64,000 bases of DNA from Cladorrhinum sp. PSN259 (GCA_033725935.1 MU867077.1:124001-188000), one strand, 5' to 3'; shown: positions 22,804 through 36,344, counted from the stretch's first letter. Numbers and translations: made by a program. The notes: a model not told the origin generated them from the sequence alone.

Positions 22804-25347
22804 GATCAAAATCTCATATCCCGCGGAACAAGGCCCAACCTGGATGCCCTTTCGTGATACTCACACAGAAGCCGCCACGATCCGAGAACATGGAGCAGCA
22901 GGCATCATGTAACGGTCACCGTAGTACTTCCATAGCCCGACGTGGTCTGCATTCAACGCATATGCCTTGTTACTGACCAGCCTCCCAGAGAAAATATTCT
23001 TGTGTTACTTTCTTTCTCATGTAGAACAGTTCGCCGACGTAACAGTGTGCTGCTGCCAAGTCAAGTAGTTACTTTCTTTTTACAGCACGCCATCAAAACA
23101 TGTGCACCGCATACTGCGTACTAGATCATATATACTGCGGCAACAACGGGCGCCAAGACACAAGTGTGGCAATATTGCTGGTGTAAACAACCAGACCGGG
23201 CAAGGAGACGTAACGCGTGGCCAAGAGCTCTGAATAGGGTCATGTCCTATTCTGCTGTATACGAGCTTCCGGCTGTGGTTCGCGGAATTGATGCGAACAC
23301 TCTCCCCAAAAGAGAGCCGTTTGCTTCGGATACGGATCCCTTGTAATATCTCAACTCTCTGAATGAAGACATTTTGCTGCCTAAAAAAGGAAAGTTTCCC
23401 GGAGTCGGACAAGAGGAAAGGCTTCCATCAACTTCAGCGGATGCCGGAGGTCTCTGGATGAGTTGTCTCATAACAGGGGCAGTTGCGGGTAACACGGGCG
23501 CTCCCGCAATGTCTCTGTTGGGAAGATACTGGGCTTGAGGCAGAAATTGAAGCTTTGTTAATAGACTGAATATCAACGGCCGGCCGGCAAGCGTACCCGG
23601 CACATGTACTCATGCTTGGCTCTGTTGTCGGTAGCAACACCCATCATGACACCCGTGGTCGTTCACGAAAGATGCCGTATTCTCGGCAAAGAACACGTCC
23701 TCACTGGCTTGTACCTCCTCACGCATCACCCATGCTCATGAAAACCTTCTGATGTCGTCGGCCGGGCGGCAACATGAAGACGGGCCGGAGTCGTGAGGGT
23801 AAGGCGAAATGCTGCGAAGTAGTCTAGGATGGTCCAATAAGCCAACTGCCGGATAGTTGCCTTAAGGGCTGTGTTCCCATCTCCCATCTCCCATCACCTT
23901 CTCGGCTGGACATCCGAACGAGGTGGATGCAGTGCAATCTCAAGCCATGGAGAAGCAACAAGACGTGAAGAGCCACGAACTATCAACATGTCTCCAATCA
24001 GATAACCTTCCCTCATCCAAACATTAGTTGACAGATCGTTTATGTAACGTCGGACAGAGACAGGCAGCGAGACATCAACCACCCACGGATCGGGTCATGA
24101 CCAGGAGGGATCTGACATTCCCGCGCCTGCTAAGACAATAGTTCATGCACGAAGCCGTGTGCATCCATCCCAATTGAGCGGGGGGAGTCCGAAAGCGATG
24201 CTTGATACTTATCAGCTTCCCATTCACAACTGTCTAGAGCAGGGGGGTAGAGGAACGAAGCAGAATGACGTTCTCAACACTTGTGTGATGAAGCCGCTCC
24301 CTCCCAGCTACACAAAACCCAAGAGATGCATCTACCCGGTTAGCACAATTCATAGCCCCGTTCAATCTAGACAGCGTAACAAGACAGATAGTAGATGGCT
24401 TGCCAGCAACAAACCCGTGCGCTCCCAGGTGGTTCGACTCGTGATGACAACCCAACCTCCAGCAATAACCAGCCCGCTTCATCAACAAGATGCAACGGCC
24501 CGTCATCCAAGCACAACATTCAACGCAACGATTCCCAACCCGCCGAGAAAAAAGAGAAGGAAAAAAAGCCCGAGACCGGATCAAAACAAAAATGAATGAC
24601 ACAACCACGGCCATAGAGGGAGAATAAACGTGCACCGACTGCAGTGATCCGCCTGCCGCTCAACACACATTAATGACATCCATATCACCAACACCCAACA
24701 TAACGCAAAATCGACTCATTTCAAATCAAATCAAAAAATGCTGAACGCAGAAGGAAAGTCCCAGCTGCGACACACCATATCCACAAACAGTCCAACAAAA
24801 GCAACACCATCAATAAATGCAACAGATTAAAAGTTAAAAAATTTCGGAACCCCCCATCCCAAGGATTCAGAGTCAAAACCCTCCAAAACCCCTGGCTCCA
24901 GAAAAGGAATAAAAATCTTTGAACGCACAATAGGCGTCAAAAATAGATGAGAGCAGTACCCCAGTTTTTACTCTAGCACGTAATTTGACCGCTGGTTGAG
25001 TAGAAGAAGATAAACAACCGTCGGTTGATTATTCGTGCATAATAAGTGTAAGGAGAGGAAAAGAGAAAACTTTCTAATTTCTCAGCGCAGAGACAAAATG
25101 ACTTGGACCAAAAATTTGGCGGGATGTTTCGGGCCGTGGAGTGAGTGGATCCACCTTTCGTCGTGCACTGCAGATCATCCTATTTTTTCTAGGGTTAGGG
25201 CCTATGTAGTGCATGTCGGGATAATCTCCCCCTTTTCTGTTATTTAACGGCAGGCAGGCTGGTAATACATGTATATTTTGGTTGTAAGGAAATCTTCAAA
25301 AGAGCAGACAAGGAAAATATGCGAATGCTTTTATATCCCAAAACAAT
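22804..25347. other. Intergenic region before the STAND gene end
   Basis: About 2.5 kb. Open frames of 60-146 codons occur around 24159-24599 in two frames, but composition is irregular and no motif, leader or intron supports them. The part next to 25348 is presumably the 3' untranslated region of the STAND gene. Confidence 0.5.
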
Positions 25348-28300
25348 TCAAGGTCCAGCAGCCACCACGCCAACGGCAGGAGCCGTCGGTTCTGAAGGTA
25401 TGGCATCAGAAGTTTGCGGTGGCGGTGCGACATTCTCTGGAAGATGGAAGACCAGCTCCTCGATCTGTATCTCCTCCAGGGCGTCAAGCTCACTGACCTG
25501 GCCGTCATCGTCTTCATCATCTTCATCGTCGTCCTCATCGTCACCTGATTCCGCAGTCCGGTCTGAAAGCTCGTCCTCGTCCGAACCCGAACCCTGATCG
25601 CTATTGTACTGGTAAGGCGGAGGATAATCGGGCGACCGGGGCCCCGATAACGGTGACAGCGGCGGCGAAGTTGGTGCAGTCGAAGGAGCCGTCCTGCCAC
25701 TGTCCATATCCCAATCGCTGCGCTCGATCCCCCACGGCTTCATAACCTCAGTGAGCCAAGTAGGAACAGTGACGGCCTCATCACCATCAATAAAATTTCC
25801 GTCATCATCCGTCCCCTTCGGAACCCGGACCACACCCATAAAGCTTTCGACCCAGTGTTTCGGGGTCATCTTTGGGAAACGCAGCCACTCGTGATTTGAC
25901 CGACAAACGAAGGAAGGCGACCAGGTGCTCTCCGCTTTGAGCTGATTGACGCATGTCCCACAAAGAAAAGTGTTGTAGCAGTACTTGCAGGCAAACATTT
26001 CAGATCCCAAGCCCCAAGTCTCTAATCTGCATCCCATGCAGTTAACTTGATTGTACATATAAGTATCGCTTAAAGATGACTGGAGGTTTTCTAGGATGGT
26101 AATGATACGCAAATCGCTGGTTTGTGGCGATACCGCAGGCTGGTTAGCTACAGGGGTTACATCATTGTTGTTGCTTTCGTTGTCAGGCAGAGCTGGCCCA
26201 ACTGTGACTGTGATCTCCGGTTTTTGATCTCCTGTTGCCTCGACTTTCTCGCTGGCGGTGGGATCGCGATCCGGAAGACTGTTGTTTCTGTCGGGAATGT
26301 CAGAAATCCCAGTTACCTCCACCACGACCTCATTCCTCGCGGTAATCTGCTTCTCTCTTTGTCGTGTTGCTTCCATAGCAGCCAGTCTCTCAGCCTTTAG
26401 CTCATTGGCCTTGGACAGCAATATGCGGATATTCAGGGCAGTGTCGTTTTGCGGACTGCAATTGCTTTCAGAGAATAATATGATTTGAGTAGCAACGCTT
26501 CCCTCCTCGAGCTCAGAGTCTTGGCCAAAGTTAAACAGCTCAGTCAAGACCTCCTTCAAGGCATATTTGAAGAGATGTTCGGGATAACAGGAACACGCCA
26601 TGAGCGCCACATAGGCGTTTTCGAACTCTCCGGTATTCATAAAGATGGTTACGAGCTGAGCAAGAGCAGGTCGATCGTTGTCATTGTACCCATCCGAGAG
26701 TGTATTGCTGGCTTTTGCCATATCGGCGGCGAAAACGGCCTTGGCAGATTCAAAGTCATCCTGCAGTGCATGGAAGGATGCTAGATAAGACTTTGCTGAT
26801 GATAAACCGCCAACGACTTGCTCATGTTCCCTGACCAGGGACTGAAGTTTTCCAACAGGATTGGCTGCGGCTCGTGGAGAACCGTTGACATCAGCTTCAC
26901 TTTTCTCGGAACTGACGCTTCGCCGATTTTCCATGGCCAGGTCGAAGTAGTACAAACCGAGAAACCAAAAAGCTTTCGAATATATGTTACCGAGCTCCCA
27001 TCCTTCTGTTGGAATGGTTCGCCGAGCGATTCCGCGAGCGTCCTCCCAGCACTTCAAGGCCAACGAAGTCTGCTCGGGATCCCTGCCGCAACCACCCCGG
27101 AAGAAGTGTACTGACCCTTTGCATACAAGGAGCATGCAGTGGGAGGAATGATGAGAGTCTGCTTTCGCACGGTCGATGCCGACGCTCATGTCTTTAAGGA
27201 GGATTGCGCAACTATCCGAGGTAGCAGCTAGCGACAGCATTCGCCAGAATAGCTTGTACCACCACGGCTCATTCTCGCCTTCGCAGTAAAGCACGATAGC
27301 CGACCCTAGTAGGCTGAGTTCTTCATCATAGCCGCCATCTATACTCTGTTTCTTTTTGAGCGTGCTAAGAATGGTAGCCTTGACTTCATCTTCCTTGCCC
27401 AGGGCGATTTGGACGCATATCAAAGCACACCATGCTTCGCTGTCAAACTGGTGCAGTTCAAGGGTGCGTCTGTAATACTCTTCTCCCTTTGTCGGCTGCC
27501 CCAGGAGAAGGTACACGCCTGCAATATCTCTCAGCACCAGGGATTTGTCTATAGCTGTAACCTTATCCGAGTCATGGTAGGTTTCGGTAGCTTGTTGCAG
27601 CGTCGCGCAAGCTCCCAGCAAAAGGTAATCGAGACGAAGTACGTCGGCGAGCTTTTTGTAGAGGTCCCATGATGGTTTGCCGTATTGCACTGCCTTGCGG
27701 TAGCAGGAGGCGGCTTGGCTATATCTCTCGGCCCACGAAAATGTTTCACCGAGCCTTTCATACCACAGAGAGTCACGGCTGACTCCAAGCTTCAACTTGC
27801 ACCACTTCTCTGCAGTCGTGATTTGTGTTATGATATCATCTCGAGGCAAAAGGGCGTATGCTGATTTACGCTTATCTAAGAGGAAAAGGTATTTCCTGAC
27901 CCATGTGAATGCCTCGTGGGGAAGCCCTTCCGACGATCTGAGCCAAATGTCTGCCACCGTTTTAACGAGGGAGAAAACCAGGCGATACTTTTGACGTGGT
28001 TTCAGGGTAGTACGAATCCATTCCCTCTGCTTCCTATTGAAGCCTCTGGACGCCGCTTCGTCATGTAGCCAGTTCCAATAGCTATTGATGATATCCAGAG
28101 TGATGAATGACGGAAAACCCTTGAAGAAGTGCCAGTGCGTTCTGAACAGCCGGGGGTCTTCAAAAAGTTCCAGCACGCATTGGCTGATTTCCCTCATATC
28201 GGCTTCCCCAACAGAATCTAATCCGGTGGCATAACGCAATACATCGAGATGATCAGGCAGCCAATCGACCAGGTACGGCCCGGCCCTTTCACTTCTCGAA

Positions 28301-30575
28301 TCCTGGGGGCCTTGAAGGAATTTGACGGCGCATTTGACGATGGCGAGATGAGCATCAATATTATTGACTCCGATGGGCTGTTTCAGGCTAATAGATTGTG
28401 AATTGGGGCCATTATTAGCAAAGCCAAAGTTTTCCAGTGTCGAAAACCGAGTGAGGTCCCAAAGGAAGCGCTGAACGGTTGCGACGTCGGCATTGGTGAT
28501 CTTGAGTTCCAGGCTTATTGTTTGCGGTCCGGACGACCGCGAGACATCTCTCTGCTTCATGACGACTTCGCTCATTCCCGTCCGCATTTGAACCTCATCT
28601 TCGAAAACAAACTCGAATAGCTTCTTGAGACGGGTTTCCACAAAATTTCTGAGCCCTCTGAGTGGCAGATCCATATTTCGCAGGAAAAGCGCAGCCTCGA
28701 GCCGCGGGATTGTGTGAAGTTGAAAGCTGCCAACGACCCATATCAGGAGCTCATTGACCAGAGCGAGCTCCTTTGGACTGAGCTCCGTTTCTAGCTTGCT
28801 GAGAGTTTCCTTCGCGATCACCACGTCATCCCTATCCAAACGGTCCAAGATGTCATCAAGTTCCTTCTCTGAGCCACTGGATGCTATGACCTCTTTAATA
28901 CCATCGAGCGCGTTTTGGATGAATCTGAAATTGATTACAGAACGCTCCAAAAGTCTTGCTGCAATCATTTGTCTTTGCTCTGCGAGAGACTCGTCCGGCA
29001 GCATGTCAGGAGCGCGGAGCTTGAATTCGATGTATCCCCTAAGTTCCTCCTTGAAGTGGTCCCCCTCAAGTTTGACCACCGGGCACGATAGTAACTCGAC
29101 GAAATCTTCATCAAATACATCATTTCGCCCACTTGCAAGGATCCTAACGGAAGAGCAACGATCGGGATCCGGCCTATCAAGAGTACTAAACAGCTCCTGT
29201 AGCTCTTTCAGAGTCTCAGCATTGAGACTATTCACGGCGTCGAATAGAATGTAGTGGGTGGTCCGTGGCATAGGGGATCCAAGTTTCAAGATATTCCACA
29301 AGTCTTTCAGAGTTGCCTTGTCGAACAGTTCTTCATCCTTATCCCGAGCAAGGCAAGCGTCAGCTAGGTGTTTGGAATAGGCATCATCTTGTTCCGCTAG
29401 CTGGATTGCAATCCACTTGAGCGCGGTATGAGCTGGCTTGCTTTCATCGTCTGTTTTCTGGGAACGAGCCGCAAAGAAGTGGTAACCGATCAGAGACCTC
29501 CGAGTTTGCTTGGACATGGAGAATGCGAGGGTAAGATGGCGGACGATGGCAGAGGTGGAAAATGATTTCCCAGAGCTTGGGACTCCAGTCAATAGTAGCA
29601 TCGGCCCCGTCCCTTTCTTTTCGCTATCTGCCCAGTCATTAAAGTCCGGGGACCGGGTAAACCACTTTCCAGTCACAGAAAGAGTCTTTTTCCACATGTC
29701 TGCACACACAGCCTTGGAGTTATCGGTCGCGCCTTTGTCAAAGCCAAGTCGGGCCTTGATCTTTTCGAGGCGTTCTTTCCGCATCTCGTCAGATTTGCGT
29801 GATCCTTCGGCCTCCACAAGACTCATGACACCAGCTCTGACATCGTTGAGCTGCAGCTTTGACTCGCTCGCCAACGTGAGGAGATTAGCCAAATCCCCTT
29901 TACTCTCCAACACTTTCTCAAGTACCACCGAGCCCTGGACAAGCTGCTGATTCCTGACAAGCGCATCAAACTTTTCCAGCTCGCCCTGCAAATCCTCGTT
30001 CCCGCACGTCACAGCATTCGTGAATTTCTTCAGCTTTGCCCACTTTTTCGTTTTTTCGAGGTTGATGACTCTGGCGCAGATAGTGACGAGACTGATCAGA
30101 ACGCTATGGGTTGCGATGATCAAGTCGTCATCCATACGGTCAAACTGCTCGATCCGGGCATAAATCTTGTACTGAGATAGCACCGGTGCAATCGAGATGA
30201 ACACACTGTCGATGATCTCGTTGAATTCATGAATCTTTTTGGGTACATCCAGCAAAATTGAAATGGCACTGAAGCACATCTCAGCAGGCCCAAATACCTA
30301 GTGAATGAGGATCAGGTCAGGGTGCTGAAATCGTCTTCAAGACAAGGGTTGGAGCTTACTGTTGAAGCAGCCTGGGCGACAACTCCTCCCAAAAGCTTGA
30401 CACAAGCTAGGATCTTGAGTCCAGTGTCTTTGGCCTCTGCGTTGTCTTTGTCGGAGCTGCGGGCTTCGATCCTCTTCCGCAGGTCGCCAGGGGATGACCC
30501 GAGGCTTTGCCCAGTCAGTTGCTTAAACAATGTCTCGGCCTCGGCCCACATGTTCTCAATCGTCTGCTTCTCCAT
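25348..30575 (-). CDS. STAND/NLR-like NACHT protein with Goodbye-type N-terminus, TPR region and ZZ-like zinc motif
   Basis: Predicted 1721 residues from two exons (30360-30575 and 25348-30297) joined over a 62-nt intron (GTAAGC...CACTAG). Residues 1-180 look like the fungal STAND N-terminal Goodbye region, a helical bundle found before NTPase domains. A NACHT-type NTPase follows: P-loop GVPSSGKSF at 310-318 and Walker B-like YILFDA at about 421-426. A winged-helix-like and alpha-helical middle leads into TPR-like repeats at roughly 920-1070 (for example QPTKGEEYYRRTLEL). Near the C-terminus is a Cys/His cluster: Cys 1492, 1495, 1509, 1512, 1518, 1521, 1537 and His 1541, resembling a ZZ finger. 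The last 120 residues are Pro/Ser-rich with an almost pure Asp/Glu run. Fungal STAND proteins act in heterokaryon incompatibility and innate recognition. Function here is inferred, and no cognate effector gene is adjacent. Confidence 0.85.
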
Positions 30576-31830
30576 TTTGCCGACCTCGCAACTGGATGAA
30601 GGTAATATCGGGAGTCCTAGAGGAACGAGGACATGCGGGACGATGGGGATATGGTTCCATCTTCCTCATGATATACCCGACATCTCCGAACGAGAAGGCT
30701 AAGGGATGGGGACTGATGACTGTAGCCCATGGCCGGGACCCATGCAGTGACGTTGTGGATTAAGCTCATGGGATAGAGGCTGTGCCAGTCTGTTGGTTCT
30801 TAGATCGATCGCAAACTGCATTTAGAGGAACATTGCCAGGGCACTGCATGAAGCTAACCAAGACGACACTGCAAAGATCGGGCCCCCAATTGGACGGAAG
30901 AGACATGGTGACAAATCCAGGAATTGTTCTTTTCGGTGAACGAGCTATGTAGCCTATCAAATAAGTTTCCAATTATGTGAAATAAGAGAAAGAATATCGT
31001 CTCGTTGCTCAAGTTCTGGAAAGTTTAAAGGGAACCTGGAAGGTCCCTCCACCTCCAGGGCATCCCTCTCGAAGGCTGACCCCACCTTTGGTGTGGGGCC
31101 GGGGTGGAAGGCCGAGTCGCCGGGCCTCTCTGCCTCAGGCATACAAATCTTTTTGGCAAAAAACGCCTTTAAAACTTTTTCGCTTGCAGCAATTCCTTTC
31201 ACCAGTTTCAAAAACTTCGCATCAAAACAGCCTGCAGATTTTCACCTCGGCAGCAACAGCACAACAACGCCTTGGCCTCAAAATTCATTTTTGAGGCTGG
31301 CCAGCTTGATGCTGTTGCATTTCTTACATCCTTGAGGTGTTTCTCATCGCAGCTCGTTCTCGAGCAATTAGCGATCCATCATCATTAGGTTTGTTTGGAC
31401 TTGCATCGCTTCCCCCCCAAGAAGCGCAGTGCACAGTTTCGTTTTTTTCTTCTTTCTCCTTATACTACCAAAACCACGATTTGCCTACCTCTGCGCTTTT
31501 CATCAGTGCGCAACAGGTTACTTATTTTTATCGTTCGTGTGGAAGATCAAAACCAGGGCCTAGACAGCCCGTCTAATCCACCCTGTTGTCGAGTGCATTG
31601 TGTGCGACAACGGGACTAAATAAGACAAACATTTTATCATCATGAATTCGTGAAAATATATATAGAAAATAAAACAAGTATCCAATGCCATCCTATCCCA
31701 AGGGTATCCGTCGTGAAAATCCAATCGTGTCTTTGTCAAACCGGAGAAATCCAACCCACCCAGAGTTTCCGTTTGCTCAAGCATCCCTGACCCACCATCT
31801 CTCCGTCATCTTTCTACCATCTGTCACTCC
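30576..31830. other. Intergenic region upstream of the STAND gene
   Basis: Promoter side of the STAND gene and 3' side of the next gene. Around 31020-31560 the + strand is C/T-rich with CAACAA tracts and looks like a fungal leader. A hairpin (CCCCAC / GTGGGG) lies near 31080-31098. No convincing coding frame follows, so a non-coding transcript or a small spliced gene is possible. Confidence 0.45.
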
Positions 31831-34417
31831 TTAAAGTACACCGTCAAGAATATACTTTTCTTGCTGGAAAGAAAGCAAAAACTTGGCCACCAATTTCCCA
31901 GTGTAGTTGAAGGCCACATCACGAGGATATGGATGCTCGTCGACATTCGGCAGGATCGGATCTGCCGTCAAGAAGTCCAATTCAGACCCTATTACACTCT
32001 GTTAGCAGCCCGTACGCACACTCCCAAACTTCAACATCAACTTACAAGCATCATAATCATCCCTATCAATCAACTTCCTCAACCTCCTCACCATCTCAAC
32101 CGCGCCCCGATCCAACTCGCCTTGCTCAAAGCAGGTATCATCCAACAACGGATTGAAGCTTCTCGTCGCCGCATCCCTCGAGTACGTCTGGTAAATCTGG
32201 TGAAACTGGAAAGCAAACTGCTTGAACGGCATGTTCTCGATCTCGCGGTTGATATTCAGCGCGAACGACCGCTTCTTGAGCGGCTGGCAGTTCCGCACGG
32301 CGATCTCGTTCTCGGAAACAATAAAGAGGTCGGCAGCCGTCTCGACCGACTCCATGAACAAGCACATCACCAGAAACGCAGCCAGGCAGGGCGCCCACTC
32401 TTTTCTCAGTTTCGGCTTGAGCGACTTACTGAAATTCTCGAACAGGAGCGTCATCTCGCGGCACATCATGTCGTCCACAATGGCCTTGAGCTGCCTGTTG
32501 AGCACTCTGGGCGTCACCCACGGCAGGTTCTGCGGTACCCAGTCTCCTAGATCCGCTACCGTCCTCGGTGTCAAGCAGAGGTGCCTGGTCAGAACAAAGT
32601 GCATCGCGTAGATCGATAGTGCCCTCTTGACTATGGGCACATCGCACCGATTCGAGTATTCGTGGACAATCTGCAGCACTTTTCTGGGAACATCCGTGTG
32701 CCTCACCCCCTCAGTCACGACCGCCGCGAAATCCCGCTCGTCAACGATGGCTTGGACGTACTCCCTCAGCTTTCGTTTCAGTTCATCCTTTTGCGCGTTT
32801 CCACTCCCGCTGAGTCCAATCGGCGCGGCCCTCCTCTCTTGCAGGTCCATCGTGTTCTGTGCAAACGATACATGATAATGATGAAGGACCTCGTTAGTTT
32901 TGTGGGTGAAGAACTTGGCCTTCACCGTTAACCTTGCGTTGAGCCTCAAGCCGGAAAAGAGCTCGACCGTGCAAGGCTTTTCTTCGCCGTGGATGGTGAA
33001 GCTCTCGATATTTTGCTCGATAAACTTGGCCATCTCTTCCTTGCGGAAGTGCCCCCGGATAAACTCGGGAAACAAAACGCCAACAAAGTCGGGGAACTGC
33101 CAGCATACCGCCTGAGGCACGGACTGACAGAGCTTGACGCAGTTGCGACAGGGCCTTTCCATGTCGCATTTTACTTTGCGCGCGTGGCAGCAGAAACAGG
33201 CTCCTTTGCGGCGGACTTGGAGAGCCGAGTGCTTGGTGTCTGTTGCTAATGGACCTTTCCTACCTCGCTGGGAGGGACGCAGGGCTTCAAAGCATTCGTA
33301 GGGGTTGGTGCTCTGTGGATTTGCCGAGGATGAAGATTGGGCATTGTGGGCATTGATGCTTGAGGGTGTTACGATGAGGAATTTTGCTCGTGTACTGCTG
33401 CCAGATGAAGAAGAGGAAGGGCTCGGTGAGGGAGATGCGCTGGATCGTTTGGCTTGCTGCTCTGTTCTAGTGGCGATCGCGATGCTGAGTGCTGCTGAAG
33501 GTGATATATCGGTTGGCGAGCCCTTGCGCTTCGTTACACGGTTGGTAGTAGATTTTCGGATCGGCATGGGCACAGCTGCTGTCGATGCTGCGGGTCTGGG
33601 TGGCTCCGGGATAGTGGTCTCATGCTCCCATTTCAGAGGTATCGTTGGTAGGTGCGGGCTGGCACTTGACCGCGTGCTCGTCGCTGGCGTGTATTGGATG
33701 TGTGAAGAAGGTGAAGGCGAGACAAAGCTGGGGTCTTCCATGACGAATATGGAGGATGCGTCTAGATTCTGTGTCGTGAGGCTCTGGTCTGCTCCCCTGA
33801 GATTCAGTGGTTCCCATGGCGGGACGTTGACTCCCGACTGGAGAGGTTGGGGGTTCTCAAAGTTAAAACCTTGGAATGTTTGCTGCTGGTCTATACTTGG
33901 CACAAGAAGGGGGTTGGTGTTGAAGAGACCGGTGAAATCTGCTCGACACCGTCAGCATATCCTTCCTATACGACTCTCTCGGGGTGGCGGGCTGCATATA
34001 TCTATCCTTACCGTTGACATTGAGGTTCATGTTGCTATCGAACACGAACTCACCGGGGAATAACATCGACTGCTGCTGCCCGTCTTGAGACAGCATTTGT
34101 TGACCGAGGAACTGGCCATCGGCCGTGGGGACGGAACCGGCATTGAAGGCAGCGCTGCCGGTTTGATCGTGATAAGATGCTGCTGAGAAAGGGCTTGATC
34201 CATCCCCAAAATCGGCGTTCAAAGGCGACAAAGCAGGTGGTGATGGTTCGACGAATTGCCATGATGAGCTCCCGAGGCTGTTGTTTGTTGGACTCGGCAT
34301 GAAGCCAACAGACTCGGTGGCGCTCATGGAGGTGCTGTAAACAGTCGCCCAGAGTTGGGCGTCGTCGTCGTCGTACCCGGATAAGGGCGATGTGCCCACG
34401 GATGCTACGGATGCCAT
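31831..34417 (-). CDS. Zinc-cluster (Zn2Cys6-type) transcription factor
   Basis: Predicted 818 residues from three exons (34012-34417, 32046-33938, 31831-31988). Introns are 73 nt (GTAAGG, CTGAC, CAG) and 57 nt (GTAAGT, a perfect CTAAC, TAG). Both keep frame, and the last exon adds the C-terminal block with DPILPNVDEHPYPRDV. The first 370 residues are disordered and Ser/Pro/Gln-rich. The DNA-binding cluster is central rather than N-terminal: Cys 383, 386, 393, 399, 402 and probably 414 (CX2CX6CX5CX2CX11C), preceded by a basic stretch. The remaining 400 residues are helical and do not show the usual fungal-specific transcription factor signature. I know no precise orthologue name. Reading the gene without the third exon would wrongly end it at 32002. 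Confidence 0.82.
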
Positions 34418-35402
34418 CGCGCTCTGTTTGTGTTTGTGTGTGGCGGTGGTTTGAAAGTGGATGGATAGGTGGACGGGTGTAGCACCGTGTGTATGTGTTT
34501 CGTTCCCTCTTTTTGTAAATTGTTTGGGCCTCCACAGATGTCCTGGTATTTCCTGCTTCCACCCGTTGTTCGTTAAAAGAAAAACAAGAAGAGTTGGCCC
34601 TCGGTGATGGATTTGTATTAAAATCCAGCTGCGTGGGTCGACTTGGAACTCGTCCGCCCTGGTGTATCAATCCACAGGTTCTCTCGGAGGTTTGGTTTTC
34701 TGTGTGTTGGACAGGACTCGCGGTGAGCCTTGAACGACGAGATCACAGCAGCAAAAAAGGAGAAGTTTATTTTATGATTCCGAAGTTACGCGCGGCTCTT
34801 CACCGGGGAAAAAAATAAAATGACGAAAAGGGAAAACAACACAAAAAAAGAAGAAGGCGGTTTCTTCTTTTTCTTTTCATATGCAAGTCATTCGCAAGGC
34901 CAAATGGACAGCCCCTCCAATCTGACGACCCTCCCCCGCGACCGAGAGAGAGGGAGAGAGAGGGACCTGAGACTCACAGCCCCCGCTATACTCGATTGAG
35001 CGACCGAACTGGTAAAGGTGGACGATCCCGTCTTGGCCTTCTCATGCTTCCCTCAGGGAAGTTCAGGGCAAAACCAGGTGCCTCTTCGAGAAAGAGATGT
35101 GGCGCTAAACCCTTTTTGATCACCGATGCTTGTACCACCCACCTTTTACTTGCTTGTTACTAACAGTTCGGTTTCGGTTGTGTACACCGAGGGAAAGTTG
35201 TAGCAGGCCGAAGCAGACAGAGAAAACATGCAAGGTTGTTATTACACAAGATAAAAATGGCGGAGAAAAAAAGAGGGCAGAGTGAAAGGAATATACCTAG
35301 TCTAGTGTATTTACGGTGTATGTATATGAATGACCCAATCGGGTCTCATTGTGTTTTTTCTTCTTCTTCTTGTTCTGTTCAACTGACCACGACCCAGTAG
35401 GT

Positions 35403-35452
35403 ACACAACCACAACCACAACCACAACCTCAACCACAACCTCAACCACAACC
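35403..35452. repeat. ACAACC/TCAACC hexanucleotide tandem repeat
   Basis: About eight six-base units of the form (A/T)CAACC in direct tandem, seen directly. Confidence 0.85.
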
Positions 35453-36055
35453 TTTTGGCTCTATTTTTCCCCGATCATGAGACCTTGGACGGATTACAGG
35501 CCAATACAAACTCAGATGGAATATATCTTCCAGAGTTACGCAAGCTCTTAATAAACTCACGAAATAACCAAGGTTTCTAAAAATAAGGAAGAAAGAAAAA
35601 AGGTATGATTACTGCATCGACGATGCGACTGAGTCTACCACTGCTTTTCAAATCGGCTTTTACTTTCTATTTCTTGTTTGGTTTTTTTGAGAGTACCAAA
35701 ATTTATGTAAATGTTTTTTTATTTTTTGTTTTGTTTTGGGGAAGGGATGAGACCGCCTGTTCAACAACGCCAGAGCGTTTTGTTTCCTCTTTTAGTATAA
35801 CAAGACATTTATAGAAGGCTCAGGCAGGTGGGTGGGTGGGTACATGCAAAATGTGATTGTTTCCATGAGCTTGGGCAGGTAAAGAAATCCTTTTTGAGTG
35901 CATAGATAGCCTTTCAGAACGGGGTTTTATAGATTTGGGGGATTACTCTTTTTTTGGAAGTGATTACATAATAGATAGGCCCTAAAATGGGGCGTTCAAA
36001 GTTCAATTTGACAGTAATGACTGTATCCAGATGCCTAACGTAAACTACCGACTAT

Positions 36056-36074
36056 GTAGGTAGGTAGGTAGGTG
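36056..36074. repeat. TAGG tetranucleotide microsatellite
   Basis: Nearly five perfect tandem TAGG copies in non-coding DNA. Confidence 0.85.
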
Positions 36075-36344
36075 GTAAAAACTAAGCTCCAAAAACAGGG
36101 GAGGGTGGCATTTCTTTTGCCTTCTCTTTACGAAAAAGGAAAAGAGAGAGATAGATAGAGAGGAAGTAGCAAAGCTTAGTTGCTGACCTCACTCGCTCAC
36201 TCATGCCCACCTCGCCATCTGATCCGAGAGTAAGAAGAAGAACATACGGACAGGCAAAAGAAACCACGTACCGTTGTAAGAAGGGAAGAAAATCCAAGGG
36301 AATAAAAGCAAACAAACGCGATACAAAAACTTGGAGCTACAAAA

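Noticed and set aside
24159..24599. 146-codon and 66-codon + strand frames in the gap before the STAND gene
   Set aside because: Two overlapping frames with irregular composition, no leader, splice or domain evidence.
34050..34670. 206-codon minus-strand frame overlapping exon 1 of the second zinc-cluster gene
   Set aside because: Different frame from the supported exon, Arg/Ser-rich shadow of it, no continuation by splicing.
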